Assembly: GCF_040869045.1 (NCBI RefSeq)
Contig: NC_090319.1
Span: 279,469,693-279,533,692, forward strand
DNA length: 64,000 nucleotides
Source: Eurosta solidaginis
Taxonomy: Eukaryota; Arthropoda; Insecta; Diptera; Tephritidae
Direction of reading: 5' to 3'
The notes below the pieces were generated by a model. That model saw nothing but the letters and a program-made list of their open reading frames with translations. It did not search any database and was not told the origin of the DNA. Position numbers and translations under genes: made by a program. Positions 45,851 to 57,673 of the stretch are shown here, piece by piece; the first letter of the stretch is position 1, and the number at the start of each line of letters is the position of its first letter.

Positions 45851-46227
45851 TCATACTATATTGAAGCAGATTTGCTGCTCTGTCTATAGCATAGACATCG
45901 GCCTGGAGTACTCTGCATGCATCAGGAAGTCGGAATGATTGGCTTAACTGTAGATGTGTTGAGTACATCCCAGGTCCGGTTCCCTTTTCAATTTCCGAGT
46001 CGTCGGTGTAGATTGTAATGCCACTGCCATTATCTAGGCCTTTTTCTCATTCCTCCCTTGAAGCATATCGTATTTTCTGAACCTGGAAGTCCAAAACCGT
46101 TGTGATGTTTTTTGGATGTTAGGTCGGCTATTATTCCGTTTCCCAGTTAGTTATGATTTCCCTAGTGTGTGCCTTTGTGAATCCAGAAGGCCTCCAGGTA
46201 GTATCTGTATAAAAATAAAATGTCTGT

Positions 46228-46471
46228 TGCAGCCTTGGTTGGGTGATAGCGTGCGCCTCCTACCGTACCAAAGGTCCTGGGTTTAAGTCCCGGGCAAAGC
46301 AAAATCAAAAATTTAGAAAAAGAATTTGTCAATTAGAATACAGTGGGGTTCCCTCGTTAGTGGTTTGGCAAACACTCCAACTGTATTTCTGCCATTAAAA
46401 AAGCTTCTGAGTGAAAATTCATCTGCCTTGCAGGTGGCGTTCGGGGTCGGCTTAAAACATGTGGGTTTCGT
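46228..46471 (+). mobile_element. SINE-B copy 2, 5' part (tRNA-derived SINE)
   Basis: The tRNA-like head is at about 46228-46300: 'tgatagcgtgcgcctcc' as A-box region, 'gggtttaagtcccgggc' as the B-box (GGTTTAAGTCC, one off consensus). Then comes 'aaagcaaaatcaaaaat' and the SINE body 'aaaattcatctgccttgcag' (reverse of the 53.9 kb copy). The element is interrupted at 46471 by LINE-1 and resumes at 50495. Confidence 0.8.
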
Positions 46472-46523
46472 TGTTGTTGTTGTTGTTGTAGCAATGCTCG
46501 CCCCACCTAATAGCCGCGCCCGA

Positions 46524-49500
46524 TCACAAATTGTCATCAATATCCTCTAACGAGAGTCCAAGGAAACCTACCGTTTCAACAGGGGTGGACCATAAGGAAA
46601 GGGGTGTTAGAGGCGTTGGTTCCACATTAAAATTGAAGAGATGGTTGGTGTCATGTGGGGACACATTGCAAGCGGGGCATACATTTTGTATGTCGGGGTT
46701 GATTCTGGATAGGTAAGAGTTTAACCTGTTACAGTATCCAGAACGAAGTTGAGCAGGAGTGACACGCGTTTCCCTGGGGAGTATGCGTTCCTCTTCCGCA
46801 AGTTTTGGATAATTTTCGTTAAGTACTGGATTCACCGGGCAATTCCCGCATAAAGGTCCGACGCCTGGTTATGGAGTTCACCAAGGACCTGCTTGTGTTT
46901 TTTCACTTCTTACGGCTGGGTTCTCAGGTGCCATATTTCCTCAAATGCTTACGGATTCAAGGGGTTGTGTAGCGCAATATATAGCTTCTCCAACCCAATT
47001 GTCAACCTCACCTTCGAGCGGCGAATCCCGTTTCACTAACAGACGAGGCTCTGGCGACCCCAAGCTCCTCATGGAACTTGGGGGTGGGGAGGGAGGGATG
47101 GCCTGAAGGTTTAATGTGGCCATATAAAGCCTTCGGGGAGTAACTAATCGCTACAACAACAACAACAACAACTCCTTAAGCCCCTAGGCGGTGCTGGTTC
47201 ATCAATCAGATGTCTGTTGGGATGCCCAGGTTTCTGGGTATTCAACAGGAACTGTTTGGTCAGCATCTCATTTCTCTCCCTGATGGGGAGTATTCTCGCC
47301 TCATTATGCAGATGGTGTTCTGGGGACATAAGAAGACAGCCCGTGGCGATTCTGAGAGCAGTATTTTGGCAGGCCTGTAGTTTCTTCCAGTGGGTGATTT
47401 TTAGGCTTGGCGACCATATGGGTGACGCGTAGCACGTAATCGGCTGGCTAATTGCTTTGTATGTAGTCATGAGCGTTTCTTTATCTTTTCCCCAAGTACT
47501 GCCAGCGAGGGATTTGAGGATTTTGTTACGGCTCTGAATTCTCGGAACAATTGCGGCTGCGTGCTCACCAAAATGTAGATCCTGATCAAACGTCACACCC
47601 AAGATTTTGGGGTGTAGGACAGTCGGTAGCGTAGTGCCACCGACGTGGATGTTCAAAATGGTCGACATTTGGGGCGTCCATGTTGTAAATAAGGTCGCGG
47701 AAGATTTAGTCGGTGATAATGCCAGGTTTCGCGAGGCGAAAAAACTGGAGAGATCAGGGAGGTAGCCGTTTATTTTATTGCATAGCGCATCGAACTTTGG
47801 GCCTGGGCCTGTGGCCATTATTGTGTAGTCATCGGCGTAGGAAACAATTGTGACTCCTTCCGGTGGTGAAGGTAGCTTAGATATGTAGAAATTAAACAAA
47901 AGTGGGGATAAGACACCACCCTGTGGCACCCCTTGTTTAATTCTCCTTGGTTTTGATGTTTCGTTTCTAAATTGCACCGATGCCTGCCGACCAACCAGAT
48001 AATTTGCGGTCCACCTTTTAAGACATGGGGGAAGGGTAGACCCTTCCAGGGCCTGCAGTAACGAGCCATGGTTGACCGTATCAAAAGCTTTTGATAGGTC
48101 TAGCGCTACGAGTACTGTTCTATGGTGGGGGTATTGATTTAAACCGCAATTTATCTGGGTGCTAATGGCATTTAGCGCGGTGGTAGTGCTATGGAGTTTT
48201 CTGAAGCCATGCTGATGAGGGGCTAGCTGCAAATTTGCTTGGAAATAAGGGAGCAAAATGGCTTCAAGCGTCTTTGCCACTGGTGATAGGAGAGATATCG
48301 GACGATACGACTCACCTATGTTAGCTGGTTTCCCAGGCTTTAGTAGCGGGACCACCTTGGCCATTTTCCATTTCTCGGGTATGACAAAGGTGGAAAGAGA
48401 CAGATTGAAGACATGCGCTAAGTATTTGAAACCCTCTTTCCCTAGGCTTTTAAGCATCGGCATGGCTATGCCGTCTGGGCCCACTGCTTTGGATGGTTTA
48501 GCACGACCAATGGCGTCCTCAACCTCTTTAGCGGTGATGGTGATTGGTGACGCGCTGAATTTGTGTTTATGTGCGTGTCTCTTGGCTCTCCGTCTATCTT
48601 TGTCGACCGTAGGATGCATTATATATTGTCGGCAGAAAGCGCTCGCGCATTTTTTCGCGTCCGACAGCACTTTGTCGCCGAAGGCGATGGAAACTTTGTC
48701 TTTGTGCTAGTCGGATTCGATAGGGACTTTACGGTGGACCAAAGTTTACCCACACCGGTAGAGAGGTTACAACCTCTTAGGTGCTCCTCCCATTTCGCCC
48801 GCTTGTGTACATCCACAAGCAATCTGATGCGTTGGTTTATATCCCTTATTTCGGGGTCGCCTGGATCAAGCTGTCTTATAAGGTCACGTTCTCTCGCTAA
48901 GTTTGCGGCCTCCGCCGGGAAGTGGGGCCGGATTTCGGGAATTCTCCCGGCGGGAATGAAATGTGCCGAGGCGGCTTTAATGACCTTACGGAAGGCACGC
49001 TCCCCTTGGCGGGCATCAGTCGGGATAGGGAGGGCAGCTAGGCGGCTGTCTTTAAAGGATTTATATTCTTCCCACTTTCCTTTTTTGAAGTTTATGAAAG
49101 TGCGTTTTTCAGTGATGATGAAGTCGGCGGTACGCTCAAGCAAAATAAGTATGGGCAGGTGGTCGGATGCCAATGTTACCATCGGCTGCCAGTTGACGCA
49201 GTTTACGAGTTCTGCGCTCACGATTGAGATATCTGCCGAGCTGTGACAGCTTCCTACCATACGTGTGGGGGCGTCTCCGTTTATTGTGCAGAACGTCGTT
49301 TCTTCTATTTGATCCGCCAACATCTCACCCCTACTGTCCGCCCGCAAGTTTGAATGCCATAGATCATGATGGGCATTGAAATCGCCTAAGATAATGCGAT
49401 TGTTGCCAGTGAGTAAGGCCCTGATATTAGGGCGGTATCCACTGGGGCAACAGGTGGCAGGAGGGATGTAGATGTTGATGATTTCTAGGTTTGCATCGCC

Positions 49501-50459
49501 TGACCGGACAGATAGGCCTTGACGTTCTAAGACATTGTCCCTGCGGTCGATGCCAGGATCAAATATATAATATTGCACAGAGTGGTGTATGATAAACGCG
49601 AGACCGCCTCCATTTCCGCTCTCGCGGTCTTTCCTGTGGACGTTATACCCAGAGCAGGTCTGCAATGCAGATCTTGCTGTGAGTTTAGTCTCTTGAATCG
49701 CAGCAATGCGGATGTTGTGCCGCTTCATGAAATAGACTATCTCCGTAATCTTCCCAGTTAGTCCATTACAGTTTAGCTGCAGAATTCTGAAGTGCATAAG
49801 GGGAGACGTCGCCACTCTGGGGGGTAAGTGACGGGTGACTACGCCTGGGTTGTGGAAGGCCAGGACGCAATTGCTGTTGTGGCCCTGGGACTGGGCGTCC
49901 TTGGGAAAGCATTGGGGTACCCGGATGATTTGGGTTTGCGACCTGACAACATGGCGCGATGAAACCCGTCGGGGGGTTGCCGTCGCGGAGACCAGAACAT
50001 CTAGGAAAGTGGCACCACCCAAGGCAGGAGCTGCATTGGGCGGATGTCGCAAACCTATATATTCTGTGCTGGCAGACGGGCGCTTAGGCGTAGACTAAGG
50101 GACGCCCTTGGGCGTGAACAGCAAGGAGCCACAAAATATTTATAAAAGTTACGTGGACGTCGGGTTTTGGAATCAAGCCCGAACAACCTGTCCGATGCAC
50201 GAGACACACTGAACAGAGTATGACCGTCCTAAAAAGATTCTTTTCCGGCAGATGCAGCAAAACCATTTCTCAGGACCGGGTCAGGAGACGGACCCGGATT
50301 GGATTCGACGCCTTCCCGGAGTAAGAGAATATGGAGCAGTCCTGCTGCAAGGAGCTGCTGGGAGGATGACAATTTGTGGGAGGGACGAAACAAATTAAAT
50401 GGGGTCACACTGAAATGAAAGTCCTTGGTCGGGAAAAATCCCGAGTCGCTCCGGTACAT
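46524..50459 (-). pseudogene. LINE-1 coding region, minus copy (2A, endonuclease, RT)
   Basis: The minus-strand frames in order are as follows. 50459-50229: MYRSDSGFFPTK.., containing REGVESNPGP at 50318-50289; it is cut by a one-base deletion before the PHD-like finger. 50052-48619: linker, then endonuclease (LQLNCNGLTGKITEIVYFMK, AIQETKL, GDFNAHHDLWHSNLRADSRG, LASDHLPILILLE); it ends by a one-base deletion near 48685. 48670-47144: RT with KAVGPDGIAMPML, SYRPISLLSPVAKTLEAI, LDLSKAFDTVNHGSLL, GVPQGGVLSPLLFNFYISKL and YADD at 47839-47828. 46835-46524: zinc knuckle CPACNVSPHDTNHLFNFN (last Cys changed to Phe). It keeps the linker between finger and endonuclease that the plus copy lost. Confidence 0.9.
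46955..47171 (+). mobile_element. SINE-A copy, 5'-truncated, inside LINE-1
   Basis: It begins at 'attcaaggggttgtgtagcg' and ends with (CAA)n at 47171. It lies between LINE sequences 'caaatgcttacgg' and 'ctccttaagcc'; about six LINE bases (agatga) are missing at the junction and no TSD is visible. An internal part of the SINE is also deleted (catataaagccttcgggg). Confidence 0.85.
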
Positions 50460-50494
50460 AGAACCGACTGCCTTGGGAAGCGCTTGGGTTTCGT

Positions 50495-50590
50495 CCTACC
50501 AATCTGTTGAAAAATTTAGAAGGAGCATGACGCAAATAGGAAGAGAAGTTCTGCCTGGATTTCATTTAAGGTAAATCGTGCCAAGTATTT
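50495..50590 (+). mobile_element. SINE-B copy 2, 3' part
   Basis: After the second TSD copy (tgggtttcgt, 50485-50494) the SINE body continues: 'aggagcatgacgcaaatagg', 'gagaagttctgcc'. This is the complement of the 53.82-53.9 kb region of copy 3, which shows that one SINE was split by the LINE. Confidence 0.75.
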
Positions 50591-50639
50591 TTTTATCCCC
50601 GATGCACGGGCACCCATCCTAAAAATACCTTTTTTTGGC

Positions 50640-50910
50640 TCGCAGATCATTTATGACTTCATTACATTCATCCACTAGCTTAGAGTAGTTGTGTAAGAGT
50701 GCAAGGCGTCTGGTTGTTTGACATAATGAGGATACTCTTCGAGAAGCCTCTCCCCATAGACATTATTTACCGCAAACGTTTATTGCATAGAATTTTGTCT
50801 GAAAAATGTTGGGGTAAAGATTTCTTGAAATTCGGTGATCGGCTACCAACAAATTTTGATCCATCCGTGAACCAAACCTCTGAGTCGGGGTCAGTATTTG
50901 GTATCTCTGT
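50640..50910 (-). pseudogene. Possible LINE RNase H fragment
   Basis: The minus-strand reading near 50900-50860 is DPDSEVWFTDGSKFVG, which matches the start of retrotransposon RNase H (WFTDGSK with the first catalytic Asp). The rest does not follow the fold and is broken by stops. It may belong to a diverged LINE. Confidence 0.4.
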
Positions 50911-51334
50911 TTCTCAAATGAATTTATTTACTTATTAGTCTAAAATCAACCACAATACTTCGTGAGATTCTGAGCATAGGGGACATTGCATCACGTACTA
51001 CATACATCCAACCACAGCGCGATTGCAGAAGATCAATTTAATTTTTGAGAAGAAAAAACTAAAAGTACCATTCAAAAGTTGTTAATATATTAAGTTTTCT
51101 ATATTTTCCCTATAGTTGTCTATAACCTACTGCAAAGTCATTTAATCGACTGTAATTTTTTATCTGGTCTACAAAGAAATTGAAGTTATTTAGTCCGAAC
51201 CCTGCTTAGCCAGTGTGTTTGAGTTCAATCGGTTAGCATCTTTTAGTTTCCCGGTAACACACATTAGCCAAAAACGACAAAATATGTATTTACGTATGTA
51301 TAAGACAACTTTTTTTTAAATAATCTATCAATCA

Positions 51335-51990
<656 letters not shown>

Positions 51991-52224
51991 GTAGCGATAA
52001 GGACACTCCCCGAAGGCCTTGGGGAGTGTTATCGATGTTGATGGTCCTTTGCCGGAGGCAGATCCGGTACGTGAGGTTGACATTTGAGTTTCGAGAAGCT
52101 ATATATTGCGCTGGCAATCTGCAAGGGTTGCGCTACACAACCCCTTGATTCTGGTATTTTAGTCGCCTCTTACGACAGGCATATCTACCGCAGGTATATT
52201 CTGACGCCCTAACCCGCTGTGGGG
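51991..52224 (-). mobile_element. SINE-A copy with internal deletion
   Basis: Minus orientation: 'gtagcgataaggacactccc' at the left and 'ccctaacccgctgtgggg' at the right. The 'gaggctctggcgacccc' segment is deleted (junction at ggtacgtgaggttgac). The tail is lost: ttaacat directly abuts gtagcg. Confidence 0.85.
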
Positions 52225-53344
52225 TCCTTTGTTCTCTAATCATCCTCCTTACGATTTTGTAACTTCGTCTCGTTCTTGTGTAATCTTGTCAATGTAACAA
52301 AGATGATCAAGATATGAAAAGAAAATGTTAATTCACAATTTGATTTACAAAACATAATATTAAATTTGATCACAAGTTGGACAACATTTGAGGCAGGCAT
52401 TTCGATTCCATTATCTTCCGACAAAAAATATGACATTACCAATTCGAGGATTAGTGAAATTAACATGTTAAAAATGTGATTTTAGACTTTTGAACGTATT
52501 TAAGATGCGAAGTAATGTTTGAGAGTTAAGGATGAAGTTAGTGCTGAAACGCAGCTTATATTGAGCTTTTAAAAAAATTCGTCTGAATAATAGCATCTTC
52601 CAGGAGATCTAGAAAGATTATCGATAATTTTACCATTATTGAACTAATTAAAACAAAAAATCCATTGATCCATTGATTTCGCACCTCTATGGTCTGGACT
52701 GTCTCTGTTTGTCTCTGTTTAGGGTCACTCGTGTTAAAATAAAGCGTGTCGAATATAAAAATCAAATAAAACAATATTAGTAGAGATCATTTAATAATTA
52801 AATTTAATTAATTTGAATTTCAATTTTGCCCTCTCTATGCAAGAGAGAAGGCGTGATTCCCCAAAGCAATACCTGACAACAACACCATAGATATTTCCGA
52901 TGTGATGAAAACACACCATCATGTCAAGACACCGCCAACAGCAGGGTAAGACCAGAAGATACAGAGCAGCAAGTGTATCGCATAAAAATATACATATACG
53001 AGTACATACAACCAACTAAGTGCTATGTAGCAACAACAGCATTGACAAGCCTACGACGACAAGGCAAATATGCTTTGACAAAATTAAGAAAAACAAAAGT
53101 CAGCCTAAGTTTGTATTAAAAATAAATACGTACATAGGCGAATATACAAATATAAATTGGCAAAACCGAAAATTGACAAGCAAGATATCTTTTGAATATA
53201 GACAATTTTAGCGCCTAAGCACCAACAAGAGCAATTAAAAGCAATGAAAATAATTTTTATGAAATTGATGAGCAAGTCACTCACTATGAAATGAGAAAGT
53301 AAGAAATGGAATAGATTGGGATGTATGAATTTTTGAAGCGCTCG
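52225..53344. other. Intronic stretch, nothing recognised
   Basis: No gene or element recognised. Confidence 0.5.
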
Positions 53345-53458
53345 TGCAATGTAACAGCTGTTGTATAGAAATTTGTTTTGTTTTTTCCCTTTTATCATTG
53401 TGCAAAGTAACAGCTGTTGTATAGAAATTTGTTTTGTTTTTTTCCTTTTATCATTTTA
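53345..53458. repeat. 57-bp tandem duplication
   Basis: 'gtaacagctgttgtatagaa' occurs twice 57 bp apart, each followed by 'atttgttttgttttttccc'-like sequence and 'ttttatcat'. Very few differences, so it is recent. Confidence 0.85.
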
Positions 53459-53772
53459 TTTTATAGAGCTCGCACGACCTTAAGTCTTGGCTAGGAAAAC
53501 AAAGATTTTTGTTTTAAAATATAAAAAAAACAGTCGCTTCTTTATACCAAAATCTTATATGGTTTTGCATGAGTCATTTGCAGTTTAAATAGCAGCTCCA
53601 ATCGGTTGTTGCTTGTTTGGTGATAACGGCAAAACTAAAGAAATAATTCGGTGATGATGACTGCGACGCTTATAAGCCAGTGACGCTTTGTATTTTCACA
53701 TTTCTGCTTTGTTTTTCACATTTTAAAGTGCGCTTCATCTGCCACAAACATTTATAAAACCCCTGCATGACT

Positions 53773-54159
53773 CGTTTTTCATATAAAAAAAAAAATAAAT
53801 GTAAGGCGCGATAACCTCCGAAGAGATCTAAGGCCGAGCTTCTCTGCCAATTTGCGTCGTGCTCCTCTTGATTTTTCCCTACAAATTGGCCGGACGGGAC
53901 CTACATGTTTTATGCCGACTCCGAACGGCATCTGCAAGGCAGATGAGTTTTCACTGAGAGCTTTTCATGGCAGAAATACAATCGGAGCGCTTGCCAGACA
54001 CTGCCGAGGGGCGACCCCGCTTAGAAAAATTTTCTTCTAATTGAAAAATCTTATTTCTAAAATTTTGATGTTGCTTTGCCCGGGAGTTGAACCCACGGCA
54101 TACGGTGTGATAGGCGGAGCACGCTACCATCACACCACGGTGGCCGCGTTTTTCATATA
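53773..54159 (-). mobile_element. SINE-B copy 3, full length with 13-bp TSD
   Basis: The element 53786-54146 is flanked by exact cgtttttcatata (53773-53785, 54147-54159). Read on the minus strand it starts 'cggccaccgtggtgtgatgg', continues with 'tagcgtgctccgcctatcac' (A-box area) and 'gggttcaactcccgggc' (B-box GGTTCAACTCC, a match to GGTTCRANNCC). The body has 'tgccttgcagatgccgttcg' and the 3' end has an A/T tail (catttattttttttttt). This is a classical tRNA-derived SINE design; pol III transcription is implied by family, not shown. Confidence 0.88.
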
Positions 54160-54821
54160 GATGCGTTTAATCTTATGCATTATGAGTAGACTGCACCTAT
54201 TTTTATAAAGAACGGCAGATTGAGCGACACTAGCTCCATCTGACATGAAAAAGTAGCCAACTTCCAAGTTTTGCCACAAGTAAAGCATAAGAAGAAGAAA
54301 TTGTCATTCGCTTGGGCTAAGGGTGCTGGGACACTTTGCAAGTAAAAAAATTATTTTTCCCACTCGTTGGTAACTTTTCTAACATTTATTTAACAGATGC
54401 ATAGGAAAGGAAATATGTTAGAAAGTATATTTCTTGTATATTGAGAATGTTTATAACAGGCATTCTCAAAATTTTGTATGTGTGGCCAAGGTGAAATAAA
54501 CTTCAATTGCCAAGTCTGAAGTTCCTTCATATTTACAAACGCAACATCCTGCGTGATTGTGGCGATGTTACTGGAATGCATAAGATTGCGTCGAACGATC
54601 TATATGAAAAACTTCATTGTGTCTCGGCCAAACAATAATAATAATTCAGTAGACAATATGAAGTAAATATACCAGTAAAAGCTAGGAAAGTAAGTAGGGT
54701 ATGATACATAAATGACAGTGTTGGCCAGTACAACAGCAGCGCAAAATCCACTCGTAATAACATGAGAATATGAGAATAGAGAAAATGTACGTACACTTAA
54801 TCCTAAAATCCTTGAAACATA
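54160..54821. other. Intronic stretch, nothing recognised
   Basis: No gene or element recognised. Confidence 0.5.
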
Positions 54822-54971
54822 TTTTTATACTCAGCGTGATTTGCACACGGGGTGTATTAACTTTGATTGGATAACGGTTGGTTGTACAGGTATAAAGGAA
54901 TCGAGATAGATATAAACTTCCATATATCAAAATCATCAGTATCGAAAAAAAATTTGATTGAGCCATGTCCG

Positions 54972-57673
54972 TATTTGTATTTGTATTTATTAGGCAATTC
55001 ATCCCAGCACAACAATTTGACAAAAATTATTTTACAGTGCTAGTCGGTAAAAGGCATAAAATAGGAACAATCCAATCTTGAAACTTAAAGCTAATGACTA
55101 TGGCTAAGAAAAGGTTACAACAAATAATATATTTAATAAATAGTAAATAGATAAATAAAGGAATGATAGAGTACATTTGCTTAGAAGGAATCAGTATTTT
55201 AATTGTCTAGGTTATTACAGAAACTTGTTAATTCTTTATTGAAGAGCAGAGCATTGCTTATAAGCCTAAGTCTAGAAGGGAGCGAGTTCCAAAGACGTAT
55301 GGAATTAATGAAGAACTGGCGATCAGATATTAGCATACGATGTCTGAAGTGGGTAAGGAGAACAGATCTAGACGACTGGAGAAAATTTAGCCTCCGATAC
55401 AGATAGTCAGGTTCCTTCATATATATTAATTTATGTAGCGTAGTGAGCGTTTTAAGTTTAATAAGGTTATCGAAAGAAATGTTTAGCAACCTGTAAGCAT
55501 GTTGAGAGACGTGGTCAAGTCTTTTCAACCCATAGACGTATCTAGCAATGTTGTTATACACAACATTAAGTTTCCTTTTACATACATAGTCACAATTGGA
55601 GTAAACCTCACAACCATAAAGGAGCGTAGGTATTAAGTACGCTTTTGCTATTAGTAGACGAATATGTAACGGAGTAAAATATTGTGTAAGCCAGAGTGTA
55701 CGAAGCATCCCATACACTTTTCCCACTGTGCGGAAGAAAACTATACCTAGATTTTTTGCCGTGTCAACGTATTCTATAATAGTGTTGTCTAAAATTAAAT
55801 TTTCCATTCCACTTTTATCTAGTGACCTTCTATGAATGACTATACATTTCGACTTCTTAGGGTTAAGACATAAGCCGTTCATAGAAGCCCACGTACCAAT
55901 TTGACACAAATCGTAATTTAAGTTATTAATACATGAACTGGTACGATCACTAGGACAGCACATATACAATTGTACGTCGTCAGCATAAATGTGAATATTA
56001 CAATACTTGAGAACACCAGGCAAATCGTTTATATACAAAACCAATAACAGGGGACCAAGGATTGAGCCTTGTGGGACTCCTCTTAAAACACTGACGAAGT
56101 CAGACTTTCTGCTACCAACACTTACTGCCTGAGTTCGGTCGGCCAAATACGATCTGATTAGGGCTGTTGCACAGTTGGAGAAATTAAATAGGTTGTCCAG
56201 CTTCTTGCAGAGAACGGTGTGGTCGACCGAGTCAAACGCTTTTGAATGGTCGAGAAGAGTCAGGAAAGCAGTAAAATTTTTGTCAACTTGTTCTCGAATA
56301 TCCTCTATCACCGATAGGAGCGCCGTTTTACAGCTACGATTTGACCTGAATCCAGACTGGGAATCTGTGAGGTTATTATTCTGCACATAAGTATTTATCT
56401 GGCGGGGCAAAATTCGTTCGACGACCTTGGAAAGGAAAGGCAGAATAGCTATAGGCCTATACTCCTTGTTTTGCTTGGGGATTGGGATTACCTTAGCAAC
56501 TTTCCAACATTTGGGAAATACACAGGACGTCAGCACAGAGTTAACCAATTAGGTTAAGTGAGGAAGGATTTTAGGAAGAATTATTTTTAAAAATTTCGGA
56601 CATATATCATCGAACCCCATAGCATTAGACTTTACTGAAAGAATGGCTTGAACGACATCACAATCATCGACACTAGCAAACTCAAGAGGACCAAAATCAA
56701 CATTAGCGCGAATACAATAATTATCAGCACATATATTGTCAGTTGAGATTGGCAGATTTACAAAATTTATATTTATCTCATTAATGTCTACATCAGGGAG
56801 GACAGAAATATCACATTTGGATTTTCCGATACCAATATGTTTAATCGACTTCCAGGTTTCCTTCGAACTCAAAGCAGCACTAAACTTGTTATTATAAAAT
56901 TTCTGCTTAGCTGATCTAATGGCTTTGTTTGCAGCGATCCTAGCTGTTTTGAAGCAGTTGTGAGCCTCCAGGGTTTTGTATCTTTTCCATCGTGAGTAAG
57001 CAAGGTTACGCTGGTGAATCAAGTGTTTTAGATTGGCACTAAACCAAGGGGTATTATTGTGTGTAGCAGCTTTGAGTTTCACTGGCACATAGTTGTCGAA
57101 AAGCCTAATGATATGGTTCTGTAGGAATGATGCCTGATCATCGACCGATGTCAGTGTACGAATCAAGCTCCACTCAACCGACTCCACCGCTGCATTAAGG
57201 GAACTGTAATCTATGCTTCCAAAATCACGATATGTAAAGGAACATTGTATGTGTGACGTTTGGAAGTTGTAACTAAGAAATATTAGATCGTGTTTTGAAA
57301 AGCAAGATGCCGACAATTGATCGTAGTGGAGCAATTTCAGGGGATCATTCACAAAAAATAAATCCAGCAAAGAAGAATTTGAGTCAGTAAAGTGTGTAGG
57401 TGAAGTTAAATTTGTGGGAAAAAGTCCAAGAGACTCCATACTTAGCTTTAGAGTTGAGTCGACGAGAAGGTTGGAGTTGAAATCCCCAGCGATGATTATA
57501 TTATCATAGCTTATAAGTAGAGGCTCGAGAAATTCAATAAAGCCAGAGAAGTCAACTCCACGATTAGGTCTGTATGCACAGCCGATAAGAAGCCTTTCAT
57601 TATTTACAGAGAACACGTCTACGAACACATATTCGACAAGATCACTTGGACTGGCACTGCAGCAAAGTTTACA
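54972..57673 (-). mobile_element. LINE-4, long non-LTR retrotransposon, slightly 5'-truncated
   Basis: Minus orientation, from about 57673 to a 3' tail of (CAAATA)n (plus strand 'gtatttgtatttgtattta' at 54971). It contains most of the endonuclease, the whole RT and the C-terminal domain. It sits in the microsatellite/'gttaacacgataacttgag' region of HINE-2d. Clade is near LINE-2 by its C-terminal domain. Confidence 0.85.
55199..57672 (-). pseudogene. LINE-4 ORF2 (endonuclease + RT), one premature stop
   Basis: A single frame from 57672 to 55199 is interrupted only by TAA at 56551-56549 (..ILPHLT stop LVNSVLTSC..). Endonuclease part: LLIGCAYRPNRGVDFSGFIE, IIIAGDFNSNLLVD, SLLDLFFVND, FSKHDLIFLSYNF (the HD/H pair of the APE-type domain); the N-terminal strand is missing. 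RT: SNAMGFDDICPKFLKI, EYRPIAILPFLSKVVERI, LLDHSKAFDSVDHTVL, RGVPQGSILGPLLLVLYIND, YADD at 55987-55976. The C-terminal domain RYVYGLKRLDHVSQHAYRLL is homologous to LINE-2. Apart from the stop it is one of the best preserved ORFs here, suggesting fairly recent activity. Confidence 0.9.

Larger units (their letters stand above)
44228..46227 (-). pseudogene. LINE-5 ORF2 RNase H region, split by SINEs
   Basis: Minus-strand pieces of one LINE. Upstream, 46200-45860: GITIYTDDSEIEKGTGPGMY (RNase H strand 1 with the first catalytic Asp) and CRVLQADVYAIDRAANL (Asp where the catalytic Glu is usual). After a SINE block, 45008-44735: TDVTIFVGNQAALKALESN (Gly in place of the third catalytic Asp) and LCWVPGDSGIKGKELAVEMA (usual form WVPGHSG, His lost). 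Further downstream is a C-terminal piece with a hairpin and, at 44228-44240, a plus-strand ggttaggttaa, the (CCTAA)n-type tail. Retained RNase H places it in the R1/I/Loa side of the LINE tree. Several catalytic positions are mutated, so it is dead. Confidence 0.75.
46472..50484 (-). mobile_element. LINE-1 (2A/PHD LINE), minus-strand copy with 10-bp TSD
   Basis: The LINE occupies 46472-50484 between copies of tgggtttcgt (46462-46471 and 50485-50494). It has a (CAA)n 3' tail (plus strand gttgttgttgtt at 46472) and a 5' end 'cgcttcccaaggcagtcgg' at 50484. A 5'-truncated SINE-A (46955-47171) is inserted near its 3' end. Apart from that it is essentially full length (about 3.8 kb) and highly similar to the plus-strand copy at 58328-61910. 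Confidence 0.9.

Noticed and set aside
48258..49246. Long plus-strand frames (150 and 227 codons) opposite LINE-1
   Set aside because: They are antisense shadows of the LINE endonuclease and RT coding regions; equivalent antisense frames occur opposite the plus copy at 59287-60334.
54060..54146. A tRNA gene on the minus strand
   Set aside because: A- and B-box-like sequences are present, but the cloverleaf is imperfect and the sequence continues into a 361-bp element with a target duplication and sister copies; it is a tRNA-derived SINE.
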